A stretch of DNA of 64,000 nt. Source: Methylovorus glucosotrophus. Its GTDB lineage: Bacteria; Pseudomonadota; Gammaproteobacteria; Burkholderiales; Methylophilaceae. Location: NCBI RefSeq assembly GCF_009858335.1, contig NZ_VMSE01000001.1:620001-684000 (forward strand). The letters run 5' to 3'. The notes beneath the pieces are model-generated. The model ran no database searches, was not told where the DNA came from, and saw nothing but the letters and a program-made list of their open reading frames with translations. Made by a program: the position numbers and the translations under genes. Shown one piece after another: positions 17,328 to 26,372 of this stretch; position 1 is the first letter of the stretch, and each line of letters opens with the position of its first letter.

Positions 17328-17948
17328 ATGAAATGGTTGGAACAGGTATTTGAGGGCATCTTATGGAAGAGTCGTTTTGTCGTGATGCTGGCGGTGGTTG
17401 CCAGTTTGCTCGCGGGCTTTGCCATTTTCTACATCGCCACCGTCGATGTGTTTTTCCTGATCAAGCATGTCGCGCATTACGCTGACCCGGACCTGACCAA
17501 TGAAATACGCAAAACCCTGCACGATGACACCGTCTCGCATGTGGTGGAAGTGGTGGATGGCTATCTGCTCGCTACCATCATGCTGATTTTTTCGCTGGGT
17601 CTTTATGAGCTCTTCATCAGCGATATTGATGCGGCCCAAGGTAGCAAGGCATCCAGCCGTGTGCTGGTGATTCACGATCTGGATGATCTCAAGAACCGTC
17701 TGGCCAAGGTCATCGTCATGATCATGATTGTTTCGCTGTTTGAACATGCGCTCAAAATGAAAATGACCGACCCGCAGGATCTTCTCACTTTCGGCGGTAG
17801 CATCGCCCTCATCGGGCTGGCTTTATTCCTGATGCATCGCGGCGAGCATCATCCCGCCTCTGCCCAGCATGCTGAACCTCACCATGGTGAACCGCACCCT
17901 GTTCAGCATAGTGCCGAGCATCAGCCACATACCACAGAGAAATCCTGA
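17328..17948 (+). CDS. yqhA: YqhA/UPF0114 inner-membrane protein with histidine-rich tail
   Basis: A 206-residue membrane protein of the UPF0114 family. Hydrophobic helices lie near residues 18-40, 80-100 and 130-180, with family features LLATIMLIFSLGLYELFISDID and VLVIHDLDDLKNRLAKVIVMIMIVSLFE. The family has no settled function. Unusually, the last 37 residues are soluble and packed with histidine (HRGEHHPASAQHAEPHHGEPHPVQHSAEHQPH split over about 30 positions), as in metal-handling tails. A TlpA-like thioredoxin gene begins 3 bp after its stop, so the two are probably cotranscribed. Confidence 0.85.
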   Translation: MKWLEQVFEGILWKSRFVVMLAVVASLLAGFAIFYIATVDVFFLIKHVAHYADPDLTNEIRKTLHDDTVSHVVEVVDGYLLATIMLIFSLGLYELFISDIDAAQGSKASSRVLVIHDLDDLKNRLAKVIVMIMIVSLFEHALKMKMTDPQDLLTFGGSIALIGLALFLMHRGEHHPASAQHAEPHHGEPHPVQHSAEHQPHTTEKS

Positions 17949-17950
17949 CC

Positions 17951-18409
17951 ATGTACGCCCGCCTTCTGCTTGCCTTTATGTTGCTCATGCTGAGTGGCAT
18001 CAGCATGGCGGAAGACGGGTTCAAACTGCGCGATACCTCTGGCAAGGTGCAGCGTTTATCGGATTACAAGGGAAAATGGGTGCTGGTGAATTACTGGGCG
18101 ACCTGGTGCCCGCCATGTCTGGAAGAGGTCCCGGATCTGGTTAACCTGCATGATCAGCGGCACAAGCGGGACCTGGCCGTGATCGGCGTTGCCTGGGAAT
18201 ACAAAAACCCCGCCGAAGTGGCCCATTTTGTGGATGACATGCTGATGTCTTACCCGATAGTGCTGGGAGACGCGGAGGTTGCTGCCCAGATTGGCCCCAA
18301 TACCGTACTGCCCACTACCTACTTTTATAACCCGCAGGGACAACTGGTGAAGGTGAAGCGCGGTCTGGTCACGCGTGCCTTTATTGAAAGCGTGCTTTCG
18401 GGGAAATAA
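17951..18409 (+). CDS. Periplasmic TlpA-like thioredoxin-fold protein
   Basis: A 152-residue exported protein with a signal peptide ending near GISMAEDG. The thioredoxin-fold redox site is VNYWATWCPPCLEEVPDL, and the cis-proline loop is NTVLPTTYFYNPQG. Proteins of the TlpA/ResA class reduce disulfides of cytochromes or metallochaperones outside the inner membrane, receiving electrons from a DsbD/CcdA protein. The partner here is not visible. It follows yqhA by 3 bp and is ended by a strong terminator. Confidence 0.88.
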   Translation: MYARLLLAFMLLMLSGISMAEDGFKLRDTSGKVQRLSDYKGKWVLVNYWATWCPPCLEEVPDLVNLHDQRHKRDLAVIGVAWEYKNPAEVAHFVDDMLMSYPIVLGDAEVAAQIGPNTVLPTTYFYNPQGQLVKVKRGLVTRAFIESVLSGK

Positions 18410-18463
18410 GTTTTTGCTGCCGGACGGCGTCTATACATAGCACCCATAAAGCATACACCCATA

Positions 18464-18504
18464 AAAAAACGCCACGCGCAGCAGGCTGCGACGTGGCGTT
18501 TTTT
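18464..18504. terminator. Strong bidirectional terminator
   Basis: A long stem (AAAAAACGCCACG with CGTGGCGTTTTTT, continued inside by CGCAG and CTGCG) separates the tlpA-like gene from the convergent DUF3579 gene. A and T tracts on both sides allow it to work in both directions. Confidence 0.9.
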
Positions 18505-18518
18505 ATGGTGTTTACCGC

Positions 18519-18815
18519 TTAGTTTGGCGTTGGAATGCTGTTGCCTGCGGAATCCAGAACATTGAGCTGGTTCTCTTCAGCAAAATGCATGAGCTGGGTA
18601 TAGCCTTCCGGATTCACCACCTTGAGCTTGAGATCCACCGCCAGGCAACGCACGCCATTGACGACGCGTGGCTTGAGGTAAGGTGAATAGCGCAGCTTGC
18701 GATCTGGCCCGAAGGTGGCGTAGGTGCTGCACATACGGTCCACCCAGTCGCTGGGCCGGAACGGTTTGCCTGCGCGGGTCAGGCCTTCAATGATGATTTC
18801 GTCAGGTAAGCTCAT
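18519..18815 (-). CDS. DUF3579 protein
   Basis: A 98-residue cytosolic protein matching the DUF3579 family, which is widespread in beta-proteobacteria and has no known function. Recognisable stretches are EIIIEGLTRAGKPFRPSDWVDRMCSTYATFG, LRYSPYLKPR and GVRCLAVDLKLKVVNPEGY. No signal peptide or membrane helix is present. It lies between a strong terminator and the dolP gene, on the same strand as dolP and about 50 bp downstream of it. Confidence 0.85.
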   Translation of the reverse strand: MSLPDEIIIEGLTRAGKPFRPSDWVDRMCSTYATFGPDRKLRYSPYLKPRVVNGVRCLAVDLKLKVVNPEGYTQLMHFAEENQLNVLDSAGNSIPTPN

Positions 18816-18865
18816 GGTCGTTTTGCCAAAAATTTCAATAATATCCGGATTATAGCAGTGCGCTC

Positions 18866-19435
18866 TTAGTCCATGTATTCAAAAACTTTGACCACTTTTT
18901 CCACGCCTGAGGTGCCGCTGGCGATATCCACAGCATCGGCAGCTTCCTGCTTGGTCACCAGACCCATCAGGAATACGGTGGATTTCTCAGTCACCACTTT
19001 CACGTAATTGGCGGGGAAGCGGTTTTCGGTCACCAGGCGGCCTTTGACCTTGGACGTGATGTAAGTGTCATTGCTGCGTGAGCTCAATGAGCTCTTGGGC
19101 GCAACCACCAGTTCATTGGTCACGCTGCGGACATTTTCCACTTCCTTCACAATCGACTCGGCTTTGGCTTTGGTTTCTGCATTGAATGCTTCGCCGGTGA
19201 TCAGCACATTGCGGTTGAAGCTGGTGACGTTGGCATGAATGTTTTCGCCAAGCTCAGAGGAGATGCGTTGTGAAGCTTTCAGCTCAATGCCTTCGTCCTC
19301 AATGTAAATGCCAGAGGTACGGCGGTCTGCCGCCATGACACCGGTGGCAGCGGCGCCACCGACAATCGCAGGGAAGCAGCCCGCCAGTTGAGTGGCGAGG
19401 GCGGTAGCGATAAACGCTTTGGTGATGAAACGCAT
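18866..19435 (-). CDS. dolP: BON-domain outer-membrane lipoprotein DolP (YraP)
   Basis: An envelope lipoprotein of about 189 residues from ATG 19435, chosen for the AGGAG eight bases upstream (an in-frame ATG at 19462 overlaps diaA). The lipobox is QLAGC, with mature cysteine near residue 20. Two BON domains follow, at about 45-115 (ELGENIHANVTSFNRNVLITGEAFN) and 120-187 (ITSKVKGRLVTENRFPANYVKVVTEKSTVFLMGLV). DolP in enteric bacteria binds anionic phospholipid at division sites and supports outer-membrane integrity. It is the last of yraN-diaA-dolP, a conserved order. Confidence 0.93.
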   Translation of the reverse strand: MRFITKAFIATALATQLAGCFPAIVGGAAATGVMAADRRTSGIYIEDEGIELKASQRISSELGENIHANVTSFNRNVLITGEAFNAETKAKAESIVKEVENVRSVTNELVVAPKSSLSSRSNDTYITSKVKGRLVTENRFPANYVKVVTEKSTVFLMGLVTKQEAADAVDIASGTSGVEKVVKVFEYMD

Positions 19436-19437
19436 GG

Positions 19438-20049
19438 TTAGTTGACTCCTAGTAAAGTGCAATCAATTGCATCGCAAAGGCAATGCAATATCAGAATATA
19501 GGCTTCCTGTACGCGCGATGCATTGTCGTGCGGGACGCCTATGTGGATATCCTCATCCGTCAGAAGTTCAACCAGCTCTCCCCCATCGCCACCGCTGAGT
19601 GCTATCACGGTCATGTTGCGGTCCTTGGCCGCCTCGATGGCGCGCAGGATATTGCGGGAGTTGCCGCTGGTGCTGATGGCGAGCAATACGTCGCCGGTGT
19701 GGCCGAGTGCCGTCACCTGCTTGGAAAAGATATGGTCAAAATGCCCATGGTTGGCAATGGCCGTCAGCGTCGAATTGTCTGCACTGATAGCCACAGCGGC
19801 CAGGCCTGGGCGCTCCATTTCAAACTGGTTCAACATGCGCGAAGCGAAATACTGCGCGCTGGCCGCCGAACCGCCGTTGCCGCAGGCGAGCACTTTTTTC
19901 TCGTTGAGCTGGGCCTGCACAATCATCTCGGCCGCCGCCACAATAGGGCGCGCCAGCAGGTCGCCCAGTTGCAGTTTGAGATTGGCGCTCTCGGTAAAGT
20001 GGCCGACTATGCGTTCTGTGATGTCCATGACTTGTGGGTTTTCATTCAA
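19438..20049 (-). CDS. diaA: SIS-domain protein DiaA (GmhA-like)
   Basis: A 203-residue sugar-isomerase-fold protein. It has VLACGNGGSAASAQYFASRMLNQFEMERPGL, ISTSGNSRNIL and the final helical segment HDNASRVQEAYILILHCLCDAID. The family contains GmhA (sedoheptulose-7-phosphate isomerase) and DiaA, which binds DnaA and times replication initiation. The neighbours yraN, lpoA, dolP and rsmI match the enteric yraL-yraP region, in which this gene is diaA, so that name is preferred. Isomerase activity cannot be excluded. It overlaps yraN by 4 bp. Confidence 0.85.
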   Translation of the reverse strand: MNENPQVMDITERIVGHFTESANLKLQLGDLLARPIVAAAEMIVQAQLNEKKVLACGNGGSAASAQYFASRMLNQFEMERPGLAAVAISADNSTLTAIANHGHFDHIFSKQVTALGHTGDVLLAISTSGNSRNILRAIEAAKDRNMTVIALSGGDGGELVELLTDEDIHIGVPHDNASRVQEAYILILHCLCDAIDCTLLGVN

Positions 20050-20381
20050 GCTTCAAAAGCGTTGCGTATCCATACGATGTTGTATGCCTGATCCAGCAGA
20101 ACGGCGTCAAAGCGGCAAGCGCTGGCGCCATGTTGCTGCAAATAGTGTTCAGCCGTGAGAACCAGCTTTTTCTGCTTGGCCGGCGTTATGCTGGCAGCAG
20201 CACCACCAAAGCGCTCGCTTTTGCGCATCCTGACTTCAATAAACACCAGGCTCACACCATCGCGCATGATCAGGTCTATTTCCCCAAAACGCGAGCGGTA
20301 ATTGCGTGCCAGCAGTTTGAGCCCATGCTGTTGCAAATAGATGGCAGCGCGCTCTTCCGCTTCGGTGCCCTGGGTGTTCAC
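20046..20381 (-). CDS. yraN: YraN/UPF0102 endonuclease-fold protein
   Basis: A 111-residue protein of the UPF0102 family, which has a restriction-endonuclease-like fold. The typical motif set is GTEAEERAAIYLQQHGLKLLARNYR, FGEIDLIMRDG, VFIEVRMRKSERFGGAAASITPAKQ and the final VDAVLLD-like FDAVLLD. The E-I-D and E-V-(K/R) residues are those that would form a nuclease active site; the usual lysine is arginine here. Function remains unsettled in the family. It sits 5 bp after lpoA and overlaps the diaA start by 4 bp. Confidence 0.92.
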   Translation of the reverse strand: MNTQGTEAEERAAIYLQQHGLKLLARNYRSRFGEIDLIMRDGVSLVFIEVRMRKSERFGGAAASITPAKQKKLVLTAEHYLQQHGASACRFDAVLLDQAYNIVWIRNAFEA

Positions 20382-20386
20382 GTGGA

Positions 20387-22036
20387 TTAAGGCAGGCGCT
20401 CTACGGTGATGCCATTACGGCCGAATCGGGCTACCGCCAGCTCGCGGCTGACACTGCCATCGGCATTCAGGCGCAAGGTGCCGCTCAGACCCTTGATGGT
20501 GGCGGGCGAGCCAGGGTGCTGTACCACGGCTTGCAACAGGCTGAAAGCATCCGCGCCCAGGGCAAACCAGCGCTGCATTTCACCGCTGGGTAAATCCTGT
20601 GCGGCCGGTTTGTAAGCGGCAAAGGTGTCCGGGCTCAGCAGCCATGGCATGTCGACAAAGCGCACAGCCAGCAGCGGCGCATCATCCGCATTATCCAGCA
20701 CACCGGCGTAGATGTGCGACAGGCCAAAGGTCGGCGTCGCGGCATCCAGTGCCGGGCGGATCTGGCGGGCATTATCGGCCGTGGTGGCAAGGAAGATCAT
20801 GTCGGTGGGATGAGCCTGAATATCGTTTTTCAGGGCTTTCATATCGGTGTCTTCATTGACGCCAAATTGCTGGCTAACTTGGCCGCCATCGGCTATCCAG
20901 GCATCACTAAAAGTCTTGATCATGCGGTTCGAAAGACTGCTTTCGGTACCGACGATAGTGGCGGTCTGCATGCCAAGGTCACGCGCGATGCGCACCACCT
21001 GCTGGGCTTCGCTGTCGACAGCCAACCCGTAAAAATGGATATTGCGGTTGCTGGTGGCAAGGTCACTCTGATTGAGCGCCACCGTGGGCAGGCTAACGGG
21101 CAGTTCGCTCAGCGCTGTCACCTCATCCCGCGTCAGCGGGCCGACAATATAGTTGGCGCCTTCGCTGACGGCTTGCTGGTAGACGGCAGCGAAATCATCA
21201 CGCCCGCCTGTGGAGGCGTAAATCTTGACTTCGGCATTGCTGTTGGCAATGGTCTGTGCGGCAACGAAACCACGTTCGATAGCATCGGATGCCGGGTAAT
21301 AGGCTTCGGAAGAAAACGGCAGGATCAGCGCAATCTGACCGCTCAAAGCCTTGGTGTTGGCGGCGGGAGCGGCTGTATTGGCAGCGGAGCTGGTCGCGCT
21401 GCTGACGATGAGCGCCGCCAGCAATTCATCCATGGCAACATGGTCTGGATAGGCGTTGCGCCATTGGTTGACGTCATCCTGACTCAAGCCATCCTGTCCA
21501 GCCAGCGCCAGGTCTATCCAGCCCTGCAGGGTGGTGTCGGTGATATTGCCACGCATGGCAATCAGATCGACCTTGTTGGTTTTGCTCAAAAACTGCCACA
21601 GTTGCTTTTGTGCAGTGAGCAGTGCATCGCCCGCCAGGCCTGATTGCGCCTGGACATACTGCTCCAGCGCACGCAATGGATCGTCCTGGTTTTCGTAGGC
21701 GAGAGCCAAGCTTGTGTGTAAACTTGCGCTTGCCTCAGCGGATATCGATTTGTCCGCTTGCAAGGGAAGCAGAATCAGCAAGGCCTGATCGTAATCCTGC
21801 TGGCTGGCGGCGATGTTGCCTGACAACACCTTGGCATACGGCGACATGGCCGGAATGCTCGCCAGCGCCAGCTGCGCACATGGAATATCCTGTTTCTTCA
21901 GGCAGCCCATGCCGAGACGGAATTGCGTCTCGGGCGTTTTCTTGAGGGGAGAGCCAGTAGCGACGGTATCGGCGGCTGCCGGGCCCGCATTCAGCCACAA
22001 GCACATGAACAGCAGAGTGAGTAAGCGTTGAATCAT
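20387..22036 (-). CDS. lpoA: LpoA-like penicillin-binding-protein activator (LppC family)
   Basis: A 549-residue exported protein. A signal-like segment (LLTLLFMCLWLNAGPAAAD) is followed by TPR-like helices to about residue 215 and then a periplasmic-binding-protein fold (SGQIALILPFSSEAYYPASDAIERGFVAAQ, NYIVGPLTRDEVTALSEL, THIYAG-like SHIYAGV). LpoA in enteric bacteria is an outer-membrane lipoprotein that stimulates PBP1A. No clear lipobox cysteine lies at the expected position, so lipid attachment here is doubtful. The gene is divergent from rsmI, and their start codons overlap by 9 bp. Confidence 0.87.
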   Translation of the reverse strand: MIQRLLTLLFMCLWLNAGPAAADTVATGSPLKKTPETQFRLGMGCLKKQDIPCAQLALASIPAMSPYAKVLSGNIAASQQDYDQALLILLPLQADKSISAEASASLHTSLALAYENQDDPLRALEQYVQAQSGLAGDALLTAQKQLWQFLSKTNKVDLIAMRGNITDTTLQGWIDLALAGQDGLSQDDVNQWRNAYPDHVAMDELLAALIVSSATSSAANTAAPAANTKALSGQIALILPFSSEAYYPASDAIERGFVAAQTIANSNAEVKIYASTGGRDDFAAVYQQAVSEGANYIVGPLTRDEVTALSELPVSLPTVALNQSDLATSNRNIHFYGLAVDSEAQQVVRIARDLGMQTATIVGTESSLSNRMIKTFSDAWIADGGQVSQQFGVNEDTDMKALKNDIQAHPTDMIFLATTADNARQIRPALDAATPTFGLSHIYAGVLDNADDAPLLAVRFVDMPWLLSPDTFAAYKPAAQDLPSGEMQRWFALGADAFSLLQAVVQHPGSPATIKGLSGTLRLNADGSVSRELAVARFGRNGITVERLP

Positions 22037-22879
22037 ATCGGCACATTATATGTTGTAGCCACGCCAATTGGAAACTTGCAGGACATTACTTTACGCGCTT
22101 TGGAAACCCTGAAAACGGTAGACCTGATTGCAGCGGAAGATACCCGGCACAGTGGCGGCCTGCTTGCCCACTATGCCATCCAGAAAAAGCTGCTGGCCGT
22201 GCATGAGCACAATGAGCACCGCTCGGCGGAAATCCTGCTGGAACGCTTGCAGGCCGGACAGTCCGTCGCCCTGATTACCGATGCCGGCACGCCTGGTATC
22301 AGTGACCCGGGTGCCGTGGTGGTGGATATTCTGCGTGAAGCCGGGGTGACCGTGGTGCCCGTGCCGGGCGCCAGTGCGGTGATTGCCGCTTTATCCGCCT
22401 CGGGCATTACTGAAAACGGATTCCGGTTTGTCGGCTTTTTGCCCGCCAGCGGCAGCCAGCGCAAAAAACAGCTGCAGGCCCTGGAACATGAACCGACCAC
22501 GCTGGTGTTTTATGAAGCCCCGCACCGTGTGCTGGAAAGCGTGCAGGACATGGCCGCCGTGCTGGGCCCACTCAGACGCATCACCATTGCCCGCGAGCTG
22601 ACCAAAACCTTTGAAAGCTTTCACCGTTGCCCGCTCGGCGAGGCGCATGACTGGCTGCTGGCCGATGCCAATCGCCAGCGCGGGGAGTTTGTGCTGCTGG
22701 TGGAAGCAGCACCGCCAGCCGAAGACGATGCCGATGCGCGCGAGGCTGAGCGCATACTCCGCCTGCTGCTGGCTGACCTGCCGCTGAAACAGGCGGTAAA
22801 ATTGGCAGTGGATATTACCGGTGGTAAAAAGAACGCCTTGTACCAACTCGCCTTGCAGCTGAATGACGCGCAAGACTGA
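22028..22879 (+). CDS. rsmI: 16S rRNA (cytidine-1402-2'-O)-methyltransferase RsmI
   Basis: A 283-residue SAM-dependent tetrapyrrole-methylase-fold enzyme that 2'-O-methylates C1402 in the ribosomal P site. Motifs are LYVVATPIGNLQDITLRAL, LIAAEDTRHSGGLL, ALITDAGTPGISDPGA and VPVPGASAVIAALSASG, with a C-terminal helical tail. Translation begins at TTG 22028, so its start codon region overlaps that of lpoA on the other strand. Any promoter for rsmI must therefore lie inside lpoA coding DNA. Confidence 0.95.
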   Translation: MNHIGTLYVVATPIGNLQDITLRALETLKTVDLIAAEDTRHSGGLLAHYAIQKKLLAVHEHNEHRSAEILLERLQAGQSVALITDAGTPGISDPGAVVVDILREAGVTVVPVPGASAVIAALSASGITENGFRFVGFLPASGSQRKKQLQALEHEPTTLVFYEAPHRVLESVQDMAAVLGPLRRITIARELTKTFESFHRCPLGEAHDWLLADANRQRGEFVLLVEAAPPAEDDADAREAERILRLLLADLPLKQAVKLAVDITGGKKNALYQLALQLNDAQD

Positions 22880-22932
22880 GTGAATTGAAGTTGAATTATT
22901 TTGTTGAATTTGAAAGATAGTGGAAGCCTGAC

Positions 22933-23967
22933 ATGACCTCCTCCCTCACCATTACCCGCCCGGATGACTGGCACTTGCATTTGCGCGATGGCGCTGCCCT
23001 GCAGGCGGTTTTGCCCGACACGGCGCGTCGCTTTGGCCGTGCCATCGTCATGCCCAACCTGCGTCCGCCGGTGACGACCACCGACCTGGCACAAGCCTAT
23101 CGCCAGCGCATTCTGGCCGCCTTGCAACCTGGGGATCGCTTTGAACCCCTGATGACCTTGTATCTCACCGACAAAACCTCCGCCGAAGAAATCCGCCTCG
23201 CCAAGGCCAGTGGCATCGTGCATGGCGTCAAACTGTATCCTGCTGGCGCGACCACCAATTCTGACTCCGGCGTGACCAACCTCGGCCACTGTGTGCCGGC
23301 GCTGGAAGCCATGCAGGAGCTGGGCCTGCCGCTGCTGGTGCACGCCGAGGTGACCGATGCCGATGTGGATGTGTTTGACCGCGAGAAGGTATTCATCGAG
23401 CGCAATATGCGGCCGCTGTTGCAGCGCTTCCCCGCACTGCGTGTGGTGTTTGAACATATCACCACGCGGGAAGCCGCGCAGTTTGTGGCGGAGTCGCCGG
23501 ACAATATTGCGGCCACCATCACTGCCCACCATTTGCTGATGAACCGCAATGCCATGTTCAGCGGCGGCATGCGACCGCATCATTATTGCCTGCCCGTCCT
23601 CAAGCGCGAGGATCACCGGCTGGCGCTGGTCGCGGCGGCAACCTCGGGTTCGCCCAATTTTTTCCTGGGAACGGATAGCGCGCCGCATCCACAATCTGCC
23701 AAGGAATCTGCCTGTGGTTGCGCGGGCATGTACACCTCGCATGCAGGCATTGAGCTGTATGCCGAAGCCTTTGAGGAAGCGGGTGCGCTGAATCGTCTGG
23801 AAGGGTTTGCCAGTTTCTACGGGGCAGATTTTTATGGCCTGCCACGCAATACCGACACGGTGACGCTGGTGAAAGAAAGCTGGCAGGTGCCCGACGACTT
23901 GCCCCTGGGCGAGGAGCGACTGGTGCCATTACGCGCAGGTCAAAGCATAGGCTGGCGTTTGCTTTAG
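22933..23967 (+). CDS. pyrC: Dihydroorotase PyrC
   Basis: A zinc amidohydrolase that closes carbamoyl-aspartate to dihydroorotate in pyrimidine synthesis. Its 344 residues match the class II enzyme. The metal motif HLHLRDG is near residue 14, and the carboxylated lysine is in [17 protein letters not shown]. Histidine ligands appear in LVHAEVTD and VFEHITT, and the catalytic aspartate is in [14 protein letters not shown]. The substrate loop [11 protein letters not shown] is intact. It starts 53 bp after rsmI and may share its transcript. A hairpin follows. Confidence 0.97.
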   Translation: MTSSLTITRPDDWHLHLRDGAALQAVLPDTARRFGRAIVMPNLRPPVTTTDLAQAYRQRILAALQPGDRFEPLMTLYLTDKTSAEEIRLAKASGIVHGVKLYPAGATTNSDSGVTNLGHCVPALEAMQELGLPLLVHAEVTDADVDVFDREKVFIERNMRPLLQRFPALRVVFEHITTREAAQFVAESPDNIAATITAHHLLMNRNAMFSGGMRPHHYCLPVLKREDHRLALVAAATSGSPNFFLGTDSAPHPQSAKESACGCAGMYTSHAGIELYAEAFEEAGALNRLEGFASFYGADFYGLPRNTDTVTLVKESWQVPDDLPLGEERLVPLRAGQSIGWRLL

Positions 23968-23972
23968 CCAGA

Positions 23973-23996
23973 TTGGCAGCTACCAAGGGCTGCCAA
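23973..23996. terminator. Hairpin between convergent pyrC and GGDEF-EAL gene
   Basis: TTGGCAGC and GCTGCCAA form a perfect 8-bp stem with an 8-base loop just after the pyrC stop. There is no strong T tract. It is probably a shared terminator. Confidence 0.55.
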
Positions 23997-24008
23997 AGTC
24001 AGGCCGGA

Positions 24009-26357
24009 TCAGGCGGTTTGTAGCTCCTGTGCCTGCCAGCGTTGCAGCCATGCCGGAAAATCCGCCGCTGGCATGGGCTTGCTGATGTGATAACCCTGAC
24101 CAAAGTCGCAGCCCATGCTGGCTAGCAGGTCCCACGCGGCGCGACTTTCAATCCCTTCCGCTACCACCTTGAGATTGAGGTTATGGCCAAGGTCTATGGT
24201 CGAGCGGACTATCTTGCGATCGCTTTCGTCCTCTTCCATTTTCAGCACAAACGATTTGTCGATCTTGAGCTCACTCACCGGCAGGCGCTTGAGATAGGCC
24301 AGCGATGAATAGCCGGTGCCGAAATCGTCAATCGACAGTTGCAGACCCATGTCCGACAGGCGCTCCAGTGTTTGCTGCGCACGTTGCGGGTCATCCATCA
24401 TGCTGCTCTCGGTGATTTCCAGCGTAATGCCTCCGAGTACCAGCCCCGCATCCTGATGCAAGGTCAGAATCTTGTGTGGCAAGTCCTGGTCAATCAGGTC
24501 GCGGGTTGAGAGATTGACTGCAATCGGCGCATCAATACCCAGCTTGCGCCACGCTACTTCTACCCGGGCTGCTTCGGCCAGCACCCACAGGCTTACAAGT
24601 GAAATCAGACCAGACTGTTCGGCAAACGGAATGAACTGATCCGGGAACATCAGGCCTTTTTGCGGGTGGCGCCAGCGGATCAGGGCTTCTACCGCGCTGA
24701 TCTTGCCATTCTGCAGGTCAATCTTGGGTTGCACATACAAGGCCAGCTCATTCGTGGCAATGGCCTGCCGCAACTCCGAGGCAAGCGATAAATTGCCCTG
24801 GCTGCTGATATCAAATGCCGGATCAAACAGCACCGCGCCAGATTGCTTGGCCTTGGCGACATGCATGGCCATCTCGGCATTGCCCAGCAGTTTTTCCTGG
24901 GCACTGGCATGTTCGGGGTAACAGGCAATGCCTATGCCCATACTGATATCTACCGACTGGTTCGCGATGTTGATAGGGGCTTCCAGTTTTTGCAGCAGCA
25001 TGTTCGCCACATGGGTGGCATTCGCTATGCCGGTGCGCGGCAGCAGCAGAGCAAATTCATCACCGCCCAGGCGCGCCACCAGGTCCGACTCCTGCCGGAT
25101 GGAGCTTTGCAGGCGTTGCGCAACGCCTCTCAGCAAATCATCTGCCGCGGCGTGGCCCAGCACTTTGTTAATCTGCTTGAAGTGGTTCAGGTTCATCACC
25201 AGCACCGCCAGATGCTCTTGCTGATCCTGCGCCTGTTGCAACGCCAGCCCCAATTCGCGCAGGAACGAGGCGCGGTTGGGCAAGCCGGTCAGCTCATCCC
25301 AGTAAGCCAGTCGGGTAATGCTTTGCTCGCGGCTGGCAATGGCATCCACCATGCTGCCAAAGGCGCGGCTGAGCTTGCCCAGCTCATCTTCCCGGCTGCT
25401 GTTGAGGCGGATGGCAAAATTGCCTTCTTCCAGCTTTCTGGCGGTAGCGGCCAGTTCGGTAATCGGCTGGGTGATGCGCCGGGAAACATAAAAAATGACC
25501 AAAGCGAACACCAGCGCGCCCAGCATGGTGAGCAGCAGCAGATTGCGCTGCAGGACGAGATAAGGCGCCGTGGCTTCATCAATCGAGCGCTGCAGGATGG
25601 CGACCAGTGACTCATCGCCATGCTCCATGATGGGGACATAGCGCGTGCCATAGTCAGCATTGCCCATGCTCAATTCGGTGAGGCGGCCGGCCGAGGCTTT
25701 TTCCAGCAGTTTTTCGGTGAGAGACGCCCCGAGTGTGGAGGCCATGGAGTTCCAGTCGCTGCCATTGGAGCGGCTGATGAAGGTAACATCCAGATTGCTC
25801 AGTTTGTGCAGGTTCTGGGCCAGGGTATCGTCGATCTGAAAGCCCATGATAATCCAGCCTATGGTCAGCGGTGCCTTGACTGGTACGGCCACCAGTTGAT
25901 AGGGCTGATGATTGAAGATGGCATAGCTTTGCGCATAGCCTTGCTGGCGCCCATCCTGGATCAGCTTGTCGACAATCGGGCCCGCTTCCACATGCGACAC
26001 CTTGCCGGAAATCGTGAGGTTGCCGGTGGATGAGGATTCGAACATGGCAATGTCGGCGCCTATGCGCGACTGGTGATTGCTGAGTGCGGAGAGGATGGTC
26101 TCGTAATCCACGCTGGCAATGGCCTGCCGGAAGCCATAATCACTCGCCAGTATCTTGGCGCCCTGGCTCAGGCTGTCGCCATTTTGCTTGAGCAGGTTCA
26201 GGAATACCCGTTCGCCAATTTCCAGCTGCTCATTGACCGCGGCGCGCGAGTTTTTGTTGATGCTGTATTTGATCGCCAGAAACCCCGCAACCTGAATGGC
26301 GAGGATGAGCGTGAGGAAGATCACCGCCATGCGGCTTTGTAGGCTTTTGAACTGCAT
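24009..26357 (-). CDS. Membrane GGDEF-EAL protein with Cache-type sensor and HAMP
   Basis: A 782-residue inner-membrane signalling protein. Helix 1 spans residues 11-30, a periplasmic dCache-like sensor 31-270, helix 2 271-292 and HAMP 293-345. GGDEF (431-435, with WDELTGLPNR at 353) and EAL (557-559, in VEALIRWRHP) follow. The EAL domain keeps VNLSTRDL, LEITESSMM, IDDFGTGYSS, LKIDKSFV and AEGIES, so phosphodiesterase activity is likely. The GGDEF motif is intact, but the RxxD inhibitory site is absent (Q at the arginine position). It lies 15 bp downstream of a cupredoxin gene and a globin lipoprotein gene, which may feed its periplasmic sensor. Confidence 0.92.
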   Translation of the reverse strand: MQFKSLQSRMAVIFLTLILAIQVAGFLAIKYSINKNSRAAVNEQLEIGERVFLNLLKQNGDSLSQGAKILASDYGFRQAIASVDYETILSALSNHQSRIGADIAMFESSSTGNLTISGKVSHVEAGPIVDKLIQDGRQQGYAQSYAIFNHQPYQLVAVPVKAPLTIGWIIMGFQIDDTLAQNLHKLSNLDVTFISRSNGSDWNSMASTLGASLTEKLLEKASAGRLTELSMGNADYGTRYVPIMEHGDESLVAILQRSIDEATAPYLVLQRNLLLLTMLGALVFALVIFYVSRRITQPITELAATARKLEEGNFAIRLNSSREDELGKLSRAFGSMVDAIASREQSITRLAYWDELTGLPNRASFLRELGLALQQAQDQQEHLAVLVMNLNHFKQINKVLGHAAADDLLRGVAQRLQSSIRQESDLVARLGGDEFALLLPRTGIANATHVANMLLQKLEAPINIANQSVDISMGIGIACYPEHASAQEKLLGNAEMAMHVAKAKQSGAVLFDPAFDISSQGNLSLASELRQAIATNELALYVQPKIDLQNGKISAVEALIRWRHPQKGLMFPDQFIPFAEQSGLISLVSLWVLAEAARVEVAWRKLGIDAPIAVNLSTRDLIDQDLPHKILTLHQDAGLVLGGITLEITESSMMDDPQRAQQTLERLSDMGLQLSIDDFGTGYSSLAYLKRLPVSELKIDKSFVLKMEEDESDRKIVRSTIDLGHNLNLKVVAEGIESRAAWDLLASMGCDFGQGYHISKPMPAADFPAWLQRWQAQELQTA

Positions 26358-26372
26358 GGTGATCGCGTTTCT

